64,000 bases of DNA from Sphingomonadaceae bacterium (GTDB lineage Bacteria; Pseudomonadota; Alphaproteobacteria; Sphingomonadales; Sphingomonadaceae). The stretch spans positions 310,001 to 374,000 of the forward strand of contig JACKKZ010000003.1 of the NCBI GenBank assembly GCA_024236195.1, in the 5' to 3' direction. A program made the position numbers and the translations under genes. The notes beneath the pieces are model-generated. The model saw only the letters and a program-made list of their open reading frames with translations, made no database searches and was not told the origin of the DNA. Shown here in pieces: positions 17,273 through 25,953 of the stretch; within the stretch, counting starts at the first letter, position 1, and the number at the start of each line of letters is the position of its first letter.

Positions 17273-17790
17273 GCTCTCCCCTCGCCGTGCCTTTATCTCG
17301 GCAATGTTGTGCGCGGCGGACTCGAGGGCGGATACGCCCAGGCCATGGCCGAGGCCCTGCGCGTTCGCGGATGCCTTTCAAGGCCCAGGTCACATCGCGC
17401 ATTTGCCGCCGGTAGCAGTGGTTCCAGAACAGCCAAGACGGTCTTTTTTTGCGCGGAATGTCGGCGATCACCTCGCGCACGGCGGAGCCAAGCGAGACGT
17501 TGCGAGGGGCAGTCTTGCTATCGCGAAGAATTCGGCCAATTTCCCATCACGTCGCCCCAATGCAGATTGAGTAACTCGCCCCTGCGACAACTGGTCGGCA
17601 GCAGCAGTGTGATTGCGCGCCCCTCTTAGCGATTGGTCAGGTCGTCACTCTCCCGTAACTTCGCGAGCTCGATCCCGAAGCGCACCAGCTCTTCAACCGT
17701 AAAGTACCGCTCGCACTGGCGTTTGCGGTTCGGTGGGATCGACCGGCACGGGTTGGTATTTTCGAGCCGATATCCAACCTTGGGCCGTAT
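17273..17790 (-). pseudogene. Wrecked tyrosine recombinase (phage/island integrase)
   Basis: Reading the minus strand gives integrase fragments in different frames. The piece near 17700-17770 reads NTNPCRSIPPNRKRQCERYF then TVEELVRFGIELAKLRES; after an in-frame TAG comes LLLPTSCRRGELLNLHWGDV, the tyrosine recombinase box containing the first catalytic arginine; a frameshift is followed by LRDSKTAPRNVSLGSAVREV and IADIPRKKR. The C-terminal catalytic box (His-X-X-Arg, Tyr) is missing. At least one stop and one frameshift make it non-functional. It marks the edge of a former mobile island containing the two toxin-antitoxin pairs. Confidence 0.72.
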
Positions 17791-17862
17791 CGCTGCAACC
17801 TCTCTTTATAACAAGCTCAAACTGTGCGAGAGTATTTCTTGTATTTTTTGCGCGAGGATTAA

Positions 17863-18237
17863 TTGTTGGTGGAACATCTTAGGTATTGCGCTGCGCTGAC
17901 TCTGGCTTCTGCACTGGTCACTCAACCAGTGCAGGCCGACACAGTTGAAGAGCTTGATGCGATGGTCGATGCAAGCTGGGATGAGCAGGGGGCAATTAGA
18001 AGCGCGCAGGGTCTTGCTGCTCAGGGCGAGTATCTTGAAGCTCTGGCGACGCTGGAGCGCTTCCTCGCTCTCAACCCCAAATCGAAATCTGCGCAGTTGC
18101 TGCATGCCTCCTATCTCTGCCGGGCGGATGACCAGGTTGGCGGCGCGGTTGAAGCCTCGAAGCTGAAAAAGAAGGATTATCCGGCAGAAGACTGGGCTGG
18201 CTGGCTGGCGCCGTGCACCATGGTGGAGAGAGACTGA
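17863..18237 (+). CDS. Small exported TPR-like protein
   Basis: 124 residues using a TTG start at 17863 preceded by GAGG. Signal sequence LVEHLRYCAALTLASALVTQ, then PVQADTVEEL. The mature part has one to two helical hairpins of TPR type (GAIRSAQGLAAQGEYLEALA, TLERFLALNPKSKSAQLLHA). A conserved-looking end (YPAEDWAGWLAPCTMVERD) contains one of two cysteines. The next gene, FecR-like, begins 3 bp after the stop, so they are coupled. Pairs of small TPR and FecR proteins next to CHASE2 cyclases recur in proteobacteria. Confidence 0.75.
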   Translation: MLVEHLRYCAALTLASALVTQPVQADTVEELDAMVDASWDEQGAIRSAQGLAAQGEYLEALATLERFLALNPKSKSAQLLHASYLCRADDQVGGAVEASKLKKKDYPAEDWAGWLAPCTMVERD

Positions 18238-18240
18238 GCA

Positions 18241-19128
18241 ATGGCACAGGCACGGTTTCTCCCCGCGTTGATAGCTGGCGCACTTTCGCTCGGGCTGGTG
18301 AGCGGCCCGGCCCTGGGGCAGGCCACGCGCATCGGCATTGCCAGCGCAGTGTCCGGCGATGTGCGGATGAGCAACGCCAAGGTTACCAAGCCTGCCAAAG
18401 TCGCTCCCAAGCAGCGGATGGCCTGGGGTGACCGGGTGAGCACGGCAAAGAAGAGCCAGCTGCAGATCCTGCTCCTCGACCGCTCGAACTTCACCATTGG
18501 GGCGAAGACCACGCTGACGATCGACCGCTTTGTCTATGATCCGGCCAAGAGCCGCTCGGTCGGAGCATCGGTAGCCAAGGGGGCTTTCCGTTTCATGTCG
18601 GGCCGACGGACGCCGAAGGCGGATGCCGAGGTCAAGACGCGAGCCGGAACAATCGGCATTCGCGGCACCATGCTCGATGGCGTGGTGGGCAAATCTGCAG
18701 TTGAAATCGCAAAAGACGAACCCTCCATCGGCAAGGTCAAGAGCGATGAAGAGACCGCCACACTGGTGGTCTTGCGTGGCCCCGGCCCGGCACATGAGGG
18801 GTCGTTGACTACCGGCTCTGCCACGGTCACCGGCGCGGGGAAGATTGTGGAGCTGACCGCGCCGTTGATGGCTGCCTATATCCCGCGCGAAGGGGCGGAA
18901 CCGATTGGCCCGTTCCCGCTCTCGCCCGCAGGGCTGTCTCGCCTGCAGGATTTGCTTGCTCCTTCGGTGGCGCGGGCGCGCAAGAAGGGCAAGGGATGGT
19001 TACCCATCGCCGGAGCAGTGGCTGCAATCGGCGCGGGAGTGCTGGTTGGAACATCGGGCGGTGACAATGGCGCAACGGCGGATACGGGTGGGCAAGGCTG
19101 CCAGCCGCAACCGGGCGCTATCTGCTGA
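18241..19128 (+). CDS. Exported FecR-domain protein
   Basis: 295 residues. Signal peptide MAQARFLPALIAGALSLGLV with cleavage near ALGQA. Residues 33-150 form a FecR domain: IGIASAVSGDVRMSN, RMAWGDRVSTAKKSQLQILL, DRSNFTIGAKTTLTIDRFVY, then KTRAGTIGIRGTMLDG. The C-terminus has a basic stretch followed by a hydrophobic segment (GWLPIAGAVAAIGAGVLVGT) and a Cys-rich tail, possibly a second membrane anchor. FecR domains in this context act in periplasmic scaffolding or signalling and not in iron sensing. Its stop codon abuts that of the convergent cyclase gene. Confidence 0.87.
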   Translation: MAQARFLPALIAGALSLGLVSGPALGQATRIGIASAVSGDVRMSNAKVTKPAKVAPKQRMAWGDRVSTAKKSQLQILLLDRSNFTIGAKTTLTIDRFVYDPAKSRSVGASVAKGAFRFMSGRRTPKADAEVKTRAGTIGIRGTMLDGVVGKSAVEIAKDEPSIGKVKSDEETATLVVLRGPGPAHEGSLTTGSATVTGAGKIVELTAPLMAAYIPREGAEPIGPFPLSPAGLSRLQDLLAPSVARARKKGKGWLPIAGAVAAIGAGVLVGTSGGDNGATADTGGQGCQPQPGAIC

Positions 19129-21363
19129 TCACTTCTCCTGCGCGGTAAATGCGCCGTCCCAGTCCGGGGGCGGCGGGGCTGTGGAGAAACTTTCCAGCCG
19201 CTGGCGATAAAGCGCAGCGAGCGGCTCCAGCGCGAAGCGGCTGAGTGTTGCAGGTACCAGCCCTTCCAGCGCGGCCTGCGCACCACTCCAGTCCTGCGCG
19301 CGATAGGCGTTGATCATGGCGGAAAGGCCAGAAGACAGATCGGCAAACTGGGCGTCGGTTGCCAGTGTTTCATCCCCCATCAATGCATGGACAGTCTCGG
19401 GCACGGACTTACCCACCACCCGCACCCGGTCGAGCTCCAGCAGGGCAAAGCCCTCAAGATGCCGGGCAAGGTCATTCCCCACCAGGATCGATACACCATA
19501 AAATTTGGTCAGCCCTTCGAGCCGAGAGGCCAGGTTCACTGTATCGCCAAGCAGCGAATAGGACAGGCGCTGTGCCGAACCCATATTCCCGACGCAGCAA
19601 ATGCCGGAATTGAGCCCGATACCGATGCGCACCTCGCCTGGCCAGTTGGCCCCCTTTTGCTGTGGCACACTCGCGTTGAGGTGCTTCAGCTTCTCGACCA
19701 TGTCCAGCGCTGCGCGGGCGGCGTTGCGGTGATGGTCAGGATCGTCGAGCGGAGCATTCCAGAACGACAGGATGGCATCGCCGATAAATTTGTCGATGGT
19801 CGCCTTGCGCGCCAGCAGCACGTCACACATCGGGGTGAGGAAGCGGATCAGGAAATCGATCAGTTCGCGCGGACCCAGCTTTTCCGAGATCGAGGAGAAG
19901 CCGCGAATGTCGCAGAAGAGCACGCTCATCTCGCGTTCTTCTCCGCCCAGTTCAAGCTGGTCCGGATCGGCGGCGATCTGATTTACCAGTGCGGGGGAGA
20001 GATATCGGTCGAAAGCGCTGTGGATATAGGCCCGCTTCTGCTCCTCGCGGTAAAAGATGGTCACGGTCTGGACGAGATAGACCGCCGCCAGTGCACCAAT
20101 TGGATAGACGGGAGAGACCAGCAACTTCCATTGCGAGAACGCCAGCCAGCTTGCCCCCATCACTGCGCTTATAGCGAGCACGCCAAAGGTCGCCCCTGCC
20201 GTTGCCCCCAGGCGTGGCAGGATCAGGGCCATCGACAGTGAAAGCAGCACGACCAGTGCGGATTCGAGCCCGTCGGCCCAGTCGGGTCTGCGCAGGTAAT
20301 CAGACAGGATCATCTGCTCGGCGGCCTGTGCATGGACCATCACCCCCAACTCGCGGTCTTCCAGCGGCGTTGCGATCAGGTCGCGCAGTCCCACAGCGCT
20401 GGCCCCGACAAAGACGATCTTCCCAGCCAGCCGCTCCTGCCATGCTGCGGGGTCACCTGTCGGGTCTAGTACCTCCCAGGCCGGGATCACTCGTTCCGGA
20501 TGGGCGGGGGTGAAATAGGATTGCAGGGATCCGGCATCAGTGGTCGGTATCGTGAAATCGCCAACCCTGATCGAAACCACCCGGCCTGAAACACCCCCTT
20601 CGCCGCTGCCATCGCTGGTATTAACGACGATGGTCTCTGCACCCTGCGCCACCCGCAGCGCTTCCAGTGAGAGGGAGGGCACAAATTCGCCATCCTGCTG
20701 CGCCAGCAAGGGCGCGCGGCGGATGATGCCATCTTCATCCCCAATAATGCTGAGATTGCCGAGGCCTGTTGAAGCTTGCGCCAGCTGGGGGAGTGGCTGG
20801 ACTGCTCCCCTGTAATTTGCGACCGCCGCGCTGGGGGGAGTGCCCGAAAAGGCAAAGCCGGCTTTACGAACAACCTGCTCGCCGCGATCTTCAGGGATCA
20901 GGAAAAAGCCGCTGACGACGTTGCTGCGGGCAAAGCTCTCGGCCAGGAGCTGGTCGTTATCGGGTTGTTGCCGAAGCAGGTCGATTGCGGGGGCAGGACC
21001 ATTGGTCCGTTCCAGCTGATCGGCGATCCGTCCGGGCGAAGTCCGGTCCGGTTCGGCGAAAACGATATCGTAGCCGACCACAGCCGCACCATTGTCAAAC
21101 AAAGTGTCGTTCAACCGGGCAATCTCGCTGCGCGGCCAGGGCCATTGCCCCAGTCTGGAGACGGATTCTTCGTCAATGTCGACAATGACGACAGGCGCGT
21201 CCTGAAAATCGCGCGGCTTGGCCACCTGATAGATGTCGAAGATATAGGCGCTGGCCCGGTCCATCGCCGAACTGCCAAGATACTGGACCACCAGCACAAA
21301 GGCACCGACTGCCAACCCGATCCAGACCGGCAGTCGTTCACCTCGCATGATGGCTCGTCCCAT
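19129..21363 (-). CDS. CHASE2-domain adenylate cyclase
   Basis: 744 residues from the ATG at 21363; a GTG at 21369 and an ATG at 21348 are alternatives. An N-terminal membrane segment (WIGLAVGAFVLVVQYLGSS) leads into a periplasmic CHASE2 domain (AKPRDFQDAPVVIVDIDEES to about residue 365). Three membrane helices follow, then a class III cyclase domain: VLFCDIRGFSSISEKLGP with the first metal Asp, TIDKFIGDAILSFWNAP with the second and a Lys favouring ATP, and LLGDTVNLASRLEGL with the transition-state Asn and Arg. It should make cAMP in response to an extracytoplasmic signal, perhaps through the neighbouring FecR protein. Confidence 0.92.
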   Translation of the reverse strand: MGRAIMRGERLPVWIGLAVGAFVLVVQYLGSSAMDRASAYIFDIYQVAKPRDFQDAPVVIVDIDEESVSRLGQWPWPRSEIARLNDTLFDNGAAVVGYDIVFAEPDRTSPGRIADQLERTNGPAPAIDLLRQQPDNDQLLAESFARSNVVSGFFLIPEDRGEQVVRKAGFAFSGTPPSAAVANYRGAVQPLPQLAQASTGLGNLSIIGDEDGIIRRAPLLAQQDGEFVPSLSLEALRVAQGAETIVVNTSDGSGEGGVSGRVVSIRVGDFTIPTTDAGSLQSYFTPAHPERVIPAWEVLDPTGDPAAWQERLAGKIVFVGASAVGLRDLIATPLEDRELGVMVHAQAAEQMILSDYLRRPDWADGLESALVVLLSLSMALILPRLGATAGATFGVLAISAVMGASWLAFSQWKLLVSPVYPIGALAAVYLVQTVTIFYREEQKRAYIHSAFDRYLSPALVNQIAADPDQLELGGEEREMSVLFCDIRGFSSISEKLGPRELIDFLIRFLTPMCDVLLARKATIDKFIGDAILSFWNAPLDDPDHHRNAARAALDMVEKLKHLNASVPQQKGANWPGEVRIGIGLNSGICCVGNMGSAQRLSYSLLGDTVNLASRLEGLTKFYGVSILVGNDLARHLEGFALLELDRVRVVGKSVPETVHALMGDETLATDAQFADLSSGLSAMINAYRAQDWSGAQAALEGLVPATLSRFALEPLAALYRQRLESFSTAPPPPDWDGAFTAQEK

Positions 21364-21492
21364 TGACACAAGCTGGAGACGCTAATGCAGTGCCAAGTGG
21401 CGATCAACCCGGGCTCATGGCGAGAACCAGGCATACACAATCGCGGCGACGGCTGCCGTGAGATGCCTGGTTCACTTCCAAACTCCATCGTA

Positions 21493-22239
21493 TCAATCGA
21501 TGGTGGGACAAGTTTTGCCTTCCGCAATTTGCCACTGGTTCCCAGGATGGGCGATATAGCTGGATCGGGGGGCATTGGGCAGCTGCTCCCAATTTCCGAC
21601 GATCTGCTCATAGGGAACCGCAGAGATGTGGAGGCAGTTTTCCCCTTCCCAGTCCTCGATGCGCCAGTCGATCATTGGAGAAAGTGGCGGGCCAAAGTTG
21701 ACCAGATACGGTCTTAGCGCACCGCCATGAATGCTCCAGATCGCGAAGCCATCAAATTCTTCCATGCCGGTATCGGTTCTGTTCAAAACCGCGAACATAG
21801 TGCCTTCAGGAGTGAAGTGCGGCCGCACGCTTGTATCGATCGCATAGCCTTGGCCCGAGCGGTCGATCAGGATGTAACCAAAAGCATCGGGGCCTTCCCA
21901 GTGAAAACCCAAGAAGCGCTTGTCGAACCGTTCGAAATTGTCGGCATCCAGCATCCATTGAGTGCTCACACAGTAGGTTGTGTGATATTCAGTCGAGACC
22001 GCGATCCAGTATGGCGAAACTGCGGCGATGCCGGTCCAGTCGGCGGGCAGAACAAGAGGTTGCTCTCGCTGGGCTGTAACGTCTTCGGATTCCGAATGAA
22101 CCGGGAAGCCATCGCAGATCGACAGATCCGGAATCTCGCTAGCTTGGGCCGGGGCAGCGAGCATCAGGACCGAGGCCCACACGGCAGTAATTCCAGCCCC
22201 GACCGATTGAGCGATGCCGCGCGTCATTCGTGATCTCAT
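21493..22239 (-). CDS. Exported protein of unknown function
   Basis: 248 residues from the ATG at 22239; a TTG at 22254 and an ATG at 22227 are other possibilities. The signal peptide is long (VGAGITAVWASVLMLAAPAQ, cleaved near ASEIPD). The mature protein is rich in aromatic residues and beta strands (GIAAVSPYWIAVSTEYHTTY, GPDAFGYILIDRSGQGYAID, FAIWSIHGGALRPYLVNF), with three or four cysteines. I do not recognise the family. It stands alone, with about 300 bp of empty sequence on its 5' side. Confidence 0.7.
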   Translation of the reverse strand: MRSRMTRGIAQSVGAGITAVWASVLMLAAPAQASEIPDLSICDGFPVHSESEDVTAQREQPLVLPADWTGIAAVSPYWIAVSTEYHTTYCVSTQWMLDADNFERFDKRFLGFHWEGPDAFGYILIDRSGQGYAIDTSVRPHFTPEGTMFAVLNRTDTGMEEFDGFAIWSIHGGALRPYLVNFGPPLSPMIDWRIEDWEGENCLHISAVPYEQIVGNWEQLPNAPRSSYIAHPGNQWQIAEGKTCPTID

Positions 22240-22548
22240 TTGGTCAACATCCAATGCAAAGTGAAAATCGTCATCCAGCGCGCTTACTCAGCAGCTGAAA
22301 CGCCAGGGAAATTGCAATGTAGCCACAAGCAGCCTGCCATGTTCGGTCGATACTTCATCTAGGCCGGGTCTAACGGCCATTTTGCAGCTCCATCAAGCCA
22401 ATTGAGCTCCTCAATCGGCACAGGAGGAACGCTTTCCATGGCGCAGCAGCAAATTTTGCAGCCAATTGAAGCTGGCCCGAGACCAACCCGGAGCGGTTGA
22501 AATTCGCCAGATCATGCCAAGGCCAGTCACGGAAAATTGGAGCAATTT
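22240..22548. other. Intergenic stretch, no gene seen
   Basis: About 309 bp, relatively AT-rich, between two minus-strand genes. It should contain the promoter of the exported protein gene ending at 21493. No hairpin with a U-tract was found for the upstream lipoprotein gene. Confidence 0.35.
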
Positions 22549-23034
22549 TCAGTCGGGCAGCTGGACAATTGCAACCCGCGTCATCTTTCCTTTCTTGCTG
22601 GCAAGGATGCGAAAGGACTTACCGTCTTTTACACCTTCAACGCCGATAGCTCCTTCCTGCTTCAAAGGCGAAGCCGTGAACTCGCCATCGCGCGCAGCGC
22701 CTTGATAAATGGCTGCAACAAGCGAAGGAGAAAACGCCGTTTCATATTCAGCCGACGCGCCATTCGCCGAACGACTTACAACTTTGCCATCGGGTGTGAT
22801 GGGCAGTTCGAGGGGCAAACCAGCCTGCAGGATTTCCGCGTCCGAGCTACCGAGATTGCTTTCCAGAGTGGCTCGCCCTTCGGCAATCTGCTGTTGCATG
22901 GCGGCAGGTATAGCTTCTTCGACTGTTGGAGCCTCACTTGCAGAAGATGGTTGGCCCGACGATCCACAGGCTGCGAGGCCCACCAAAGGCACCGCACAGG
23001 CCAGGGGAAATAGCTTTAGACAAAAATTGTTCAT
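22549..23034 (-). CDS. Lipoprotein of unknown function
   Basis: 161 residues from the ATG at 23034, preceded by AAAGGA; an ATG eight codons upstream is in frame but spoils the signal. Lipobox LAAC in KLFPLACAVPLVGLAACGSS. The mature part starts with a Ser/Ala/Glu linker (SASEAPTVEEAIPAA), has a helix (MQQQIAEGRATLESNL) and ends in beta strands (KSFRILASKKGKMTRVAIVQ). It lies 30 bp downstream of the next upstream gene. No family is recognised. Confidence 0.7.
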   Translation of the reverse strand: MNNFCLKLFPLACAVPLVGLAACGSSGQPSSASEAPTVEEAIPAAMQQQIAEGRATLESNLGSSDAEILQAGLPLELPITPDGKVVSRSANGASAEYETAFSPSLVAAIYQGAARDGEFTASPLKQEGAIGVEGVKDGKSFRILASKKGKMTRVAIVQLPD

Positions 23035-23064
23035 TGCGTGTATCCTTTTGCTGAACACGTAAGA

Positions 23065-24228
23065 TCACCGATTGAACGTAAGGTCTCCATCGAAATCGAC
23101 GTGATAATTGCGCCGCGCATTCACCGGCTCAGAATAACGGAAAGTACCGCTTCGCGTTTGGCCGGAAGTCACGCTGAGCAGGATTTTGCCGACCTTCTTG
23201 CTATTCGTTGAGGCCCCGGCGGGAAGACGCGAAGTCGGGAACTGGTCCAGATAGAAGTCATCGGCCTTGTAACCAAACTTGTCGTCCAGCCTCGGAGTGA
23301 GGTCGCGCTCTACCAGGTTGCTCTGGATCTGTACGACGATCCGGCCCGAGGGCTGCGCCAGGCAGGCCCGGTCCAGGGGAAAAGTGCGCCTGCCTTCATT
23401 TGTGCCGAAAGAATAGCCAGTTGTAGAGCTGACTTTGACGAATTTGTCCCTGCCGCGACTGAAAATCCGGTTCGGTCTGCTGCCATAAGGCTTAAGCTCG
23501 CGAGAGCCACTCGCCGTGTGGCAATAGGCGTAAATTCCGATGTTGCCATAGAGCTCAGCCCAAAGACCGTCTTCAAACACGGTTGCTGGCGCCCGCCCGT
23601 CATGGACGGTCAAATTAGCAATGCCGACAGTGAAGCTGGTTGGCATGAAGTCGGCCGGGTAACCCTCAAAAATCGGCATTCTACTGGCCCAGGGGTGGGC
23701 AGCTTGTCCGGTTTGCGAGCGCGTACCTCCGGTCGAACTGGTTGCCACCCTCGGTCCGTTCCTGAATGCCACCCAGTTGCGTGGATCACTCTGGAGACGT
23801 GCTACGAAACGCCCGGGAGAAATGAAATTTGTGAACTGCGTCAGTTGCGGAACCTCCGAACTGATCCGGTCCCCTCGCCAGAAACGGCCATCTTCCGTTT
23901 TCCAATTGGGAAACCCGTCTTTTTGCCATTTCCAGCGACCAATGAAGCGGTTGCCGTCATCGCCAGACTGGACCATTTCGAGATAGCCGGAATTACCGTT
24001 GTTTCTGCGAAAAACGCCACGAAAGGTCTGACGATCTGCGCTCAGACGGCCTTCAATCTGGCCTAAATCGCCATAGTCACCCCAGACATGCCCTCTGTCT
24101 TCCCGGAGGCGCAATTCACCATAGGTTGTTTTCCAGGTGCCCTGCCACTGCCCTTCGATTTGGGCCAGCGCGGGCGTGGTGGTAAGTGTCAGCCATAAAA
24201 GGCCGATGAACGCGATTAGCTTTTTCAT
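23065..24228 (-). CDS. Exported beta-rich protein of unknown function
   Basis: 387 residues, signal peptide MKKLIAFIGLLWLTLTTTPA then LAQ. Residues 23-120 form a regular series of short strands with Trp-X-Gly turns (IEGQWQGTWKTTYGELRL, GHVWGDYGDLGQIEGRLS, FIGRWKWQKDG), like a small up-and-down barrel. After a linker, residues 185-385 are a second beta-rich domain with two cysteines (IGIYAYCHTASGS and PLDRACLAQPSGRI) and a final RNYHVDFDGDLTFNR strand. I cannot assign a family. It probably shares a transcript with the lipoprotein gene downstream and possibly the PAN-domain gene 58 bp upstream. Confidence 0.72.
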   Translation of the reverse strand: MKKLIAFIGLLWLTLTTTPALAQIEGQWQGTWKTTYGELRLREDRGHVWGDYGDLGQIEGRLSADRQTFRGVFRRNNGNSGYLEMVQSGDDGNRFIGRWKWQKDGFPNWKTEDGRFWRGDRISSEVPQLTQFTNFISPGRFVARLQSDPRNWVAFRNGPRVATSSTGGTRSQTGQAAHPWASRMPIFEGYPADFMPTSFTVGIANLTVHDGRAPATVFEDGLWAELYGNIGIYAYCHTASGSRELKPYGSRPNRIFSRGRDKFVKVSSTTGYSFGTNEGRRTFPLDRACLAQPSGRIVVQIQSNLVERDLTPRLDDKFGYKADDFYLDQFPTSRLPAGASTNSKKVGKILLSVTSGQTRSGTFRYSEPVNARRNYHVDFDGDLTFNR

Positions 24229-24286
24229 ATCATTCTCCTGCCGCCGGACATCACCAACGGCCTGCTCTCAACTTTCGAAGGAGGGC

Positions 24287-25180
24287 TTAGTCCTGTTCGG
24301 GGGTCAGCATTTCACCGGGGAAGGACTGCTCGTCGCTCTCCGAACCGCCCCCATCAAGCATTTCGCCGGGGAACTTCGTATCCTCATCCGCCTTGCTTGC
24401 AGGGTCCAGCATTTCGCCGGGGAAGCGCACATCACCAGGCTTGACCCGCGACGGCACCGTAAGCTTCGGCTTGGCCACAGGCTCCAGCTTGCGTTCGGGG
24501 GCAAGTATTGGCTTGCCGGCCGTCGCGCCCTGAACTTTCGGCCGAGGCGACGATTTTGGGGTCGCGCGTCCCTTGGTAGCGCCGATCTTCTGGCCTGCCA
24601 GCATATCCGGAGCGGTTTTGAGCAAACCAACTCCCTTGTTCAGGTAACACATGGCATCCTTTTGGCCTTTGCCTGGCTGCGGCGGCGCGTAGGTGAAGGA
24701 GTTGCAATCGTCATCATAGCGGCAGGCCCTGGCACAGGCGACCGGGTCGCGTGCTTCAGTTGGAAAACTGCGCAAGGGATCTGCGCCCTGAATGGACCGA
24801 TTACCATGCAGACGAACATGCAGGACATCAGTGAAAAAACTTAGCTTGGTGCCGGATGTGACATGCTCGAAACCATTGTTGCGAACCGTGTCACGAGGAT
24901 TGGCGATCAGACGTTCGTAGCAGAGGGGCTTGCGATCAGGGGCTTGCTGGACAAAGCTGTAGGCTGCGCAATCCGGATTGCCATCGCACAAATCGCGGCA
25001 GTCGCTGGCTGTCTGCCCCGGCCTGCTCATGGCTGTGGACTGAATGATGTTCCCCGCCCGCAGCAGGTCACCTTCTTCCAGGTAGTTGCCGAGAACTGCA
25101 TTTTCAACGCCTGTAGCCGCCCATGCAGTCGCTGCGAGAAGCAAAGCGCCAACTCCGAGCATCCAATATCTTGATTGCAT
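24287..25180 (-). CDS. Exported PAN/Apple-domain protein with C-terminal FPGEML repeats
   Basis: 297 residues from the ATG at 25180, chosen because GGAGG precedes it and a signal peptide follows (MQSRYWMLGVGALLLAATAW, AATG). Two PAN/Apple modules with paired cysteines follow: SDCRDLCDGNPDCAAYSF and ACARACRYDDDCNSFTY. Residues 195-250 form a Pro/Lys-rich linker. The tail carries three copies of FPGEML spaced 17-18 residues apart in acidic sequence (RFPGEMLDPAS, KFPGEMLDGGG, SFPGEMLTPEQD). PAN domains bind proteins or carbohydrates outside the cell. The repeated hexapeptide is unfamiliar to me and looks like a docking motif. It is divergent from the ECF sigma gene. Confidence 0.82.
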   Translation of the reverse strand: MQSRYWMLGVGALLLAATAWAATGVENAVLGNYLEEGDLLRAGNIIQSTAMSRPGQTASDCRDLCDGNPDCAAYSFVQQAPDRKPLCYERLIANPRDTVRNNGFEHVTSGTKLSFFTDVLHVRLHGNRSIQGADPLRSFPTEARDPVACARACRYDDDCNSFTYAPPQPGKGQKDAMCYLNKGVGLLKTAPDMLAGQKIGATKGRATPKSSPRPKVQGATAGKPILAPERKLEPVAKPKLTVPSRVKPGDVRFPGEMLDPASKADEDTKFPGEMLDGGGSESDEQSFPGEMLTPEQD

Positions 25181-25343
25181 GACGTATCCTCCGTTGTCTG
25201 TGGCGTATTGCAGCATCGTTGCTGCAAACTGACACGCATGTGCCTGAGCGCGTGCCACTGCTGTTCAACCCTCCAACGGGAACGGAGAAAAAATGCGGAC
25301 AAAGAAATTGCATTCGGTTCAAAAATGCTGCTGAAAAGCGGGC

Positions 25344-25883
25344 ATGTCGGAAATGCCTGAATTCAATCCAGCCTCCCGATACAGCGAACGCGAGAAGCTG
25401 GTTGCCGAGCAATTAGTCAGAGACCATCATGCTGACTTGCTTGCAATTGCCCGCTCACGGCGCCGACGGTCGCGTATGACAGATACGCTCATGACTCATG
25501 ACGTGTTGCATGAAGCCTATATGAAAGTGCATGGGACTGGAGGCTATCGGTCTGTTTCCCACTTCCTTGCGGTCGCATCACTCGCAATCAGGCAGGTCAT
25601 TGTCGACCATGCGCGCAAGAAGCTGGCTCGCAAACGCACGACCAATGATGATCAGCTTTTCCTGCCCGAATTCGGCGAAAGCCCGGATCAGCTGGTGGCG
25701 ATAGCTCAATTGTTGGAACGCCTTGGCGAAGAGAACCCCCGCTGGCTGCGCATCGTTGATGCGCGCTATTTTGCCGGTATGACTGAACAGGAAACAGCGC
25801 TGCTTCTTGGATTGTCTGACCGGACCGTGCGTCGGGACTGGACATCAGCAAGAGCCTGGCTGTCAGACAAGTTGACAATGTAG
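25344..25883 (+). CDS. ECF-type RNA polymerase sigma factor
   Basis: 179 residues. Sigma region 2 spans SEREKLVAEQLVRDHHADLL to HDVLHEAYMKVHG and YRSVSHFLAVASLAIRQVIV; region 4 is RYFAGMTEQETALLLGLSDR with recognition helix TVRRDWTSARAWL. Length and the DHARKKLARKR and VDARYFAGMTEQE segments fit the subgroup of ECF factors (Sigma70_ECF) usually encoded with Ser/Thr kinases and lacking a classical anti-sigma factor. A membrane kinase is encoded about 1.6 kb away, fitting that pattern. It is divergent from the PAN protein gene across a 163-bp gap. Confidence 0.9.
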   Translation: MSEMPEFNPASRYSEREKLVAEQLVRDHHADLLAIARSRRRRSRMTDTLMTHDVLHEAYMKVHGTGGYRSVSHFLAVASLAIRQVIVDHARKKLARKRTTNDDQLFLPEFGESPDQLVAIAQLLERLGEENPRWLRIVDARYFAGMTEQETALLLGLSDRTVRRDWTSARAWLSDKLTM

Positions 25884-25953
25884 CTTTGCCTGAAAAGGGC
25901 AGTTCGCCAAAGCTTCCCCGCCGTTGCTGAACGGCGAGGAAGCTGGCTTGTTC

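Noticed and set aside
17806..18795. 329-codon minus-strand open frame
   Set aside because: It lies opposite the TPR and FecR genes, which have signal peptides and recognisable domains; residue composition is that of a shadow.
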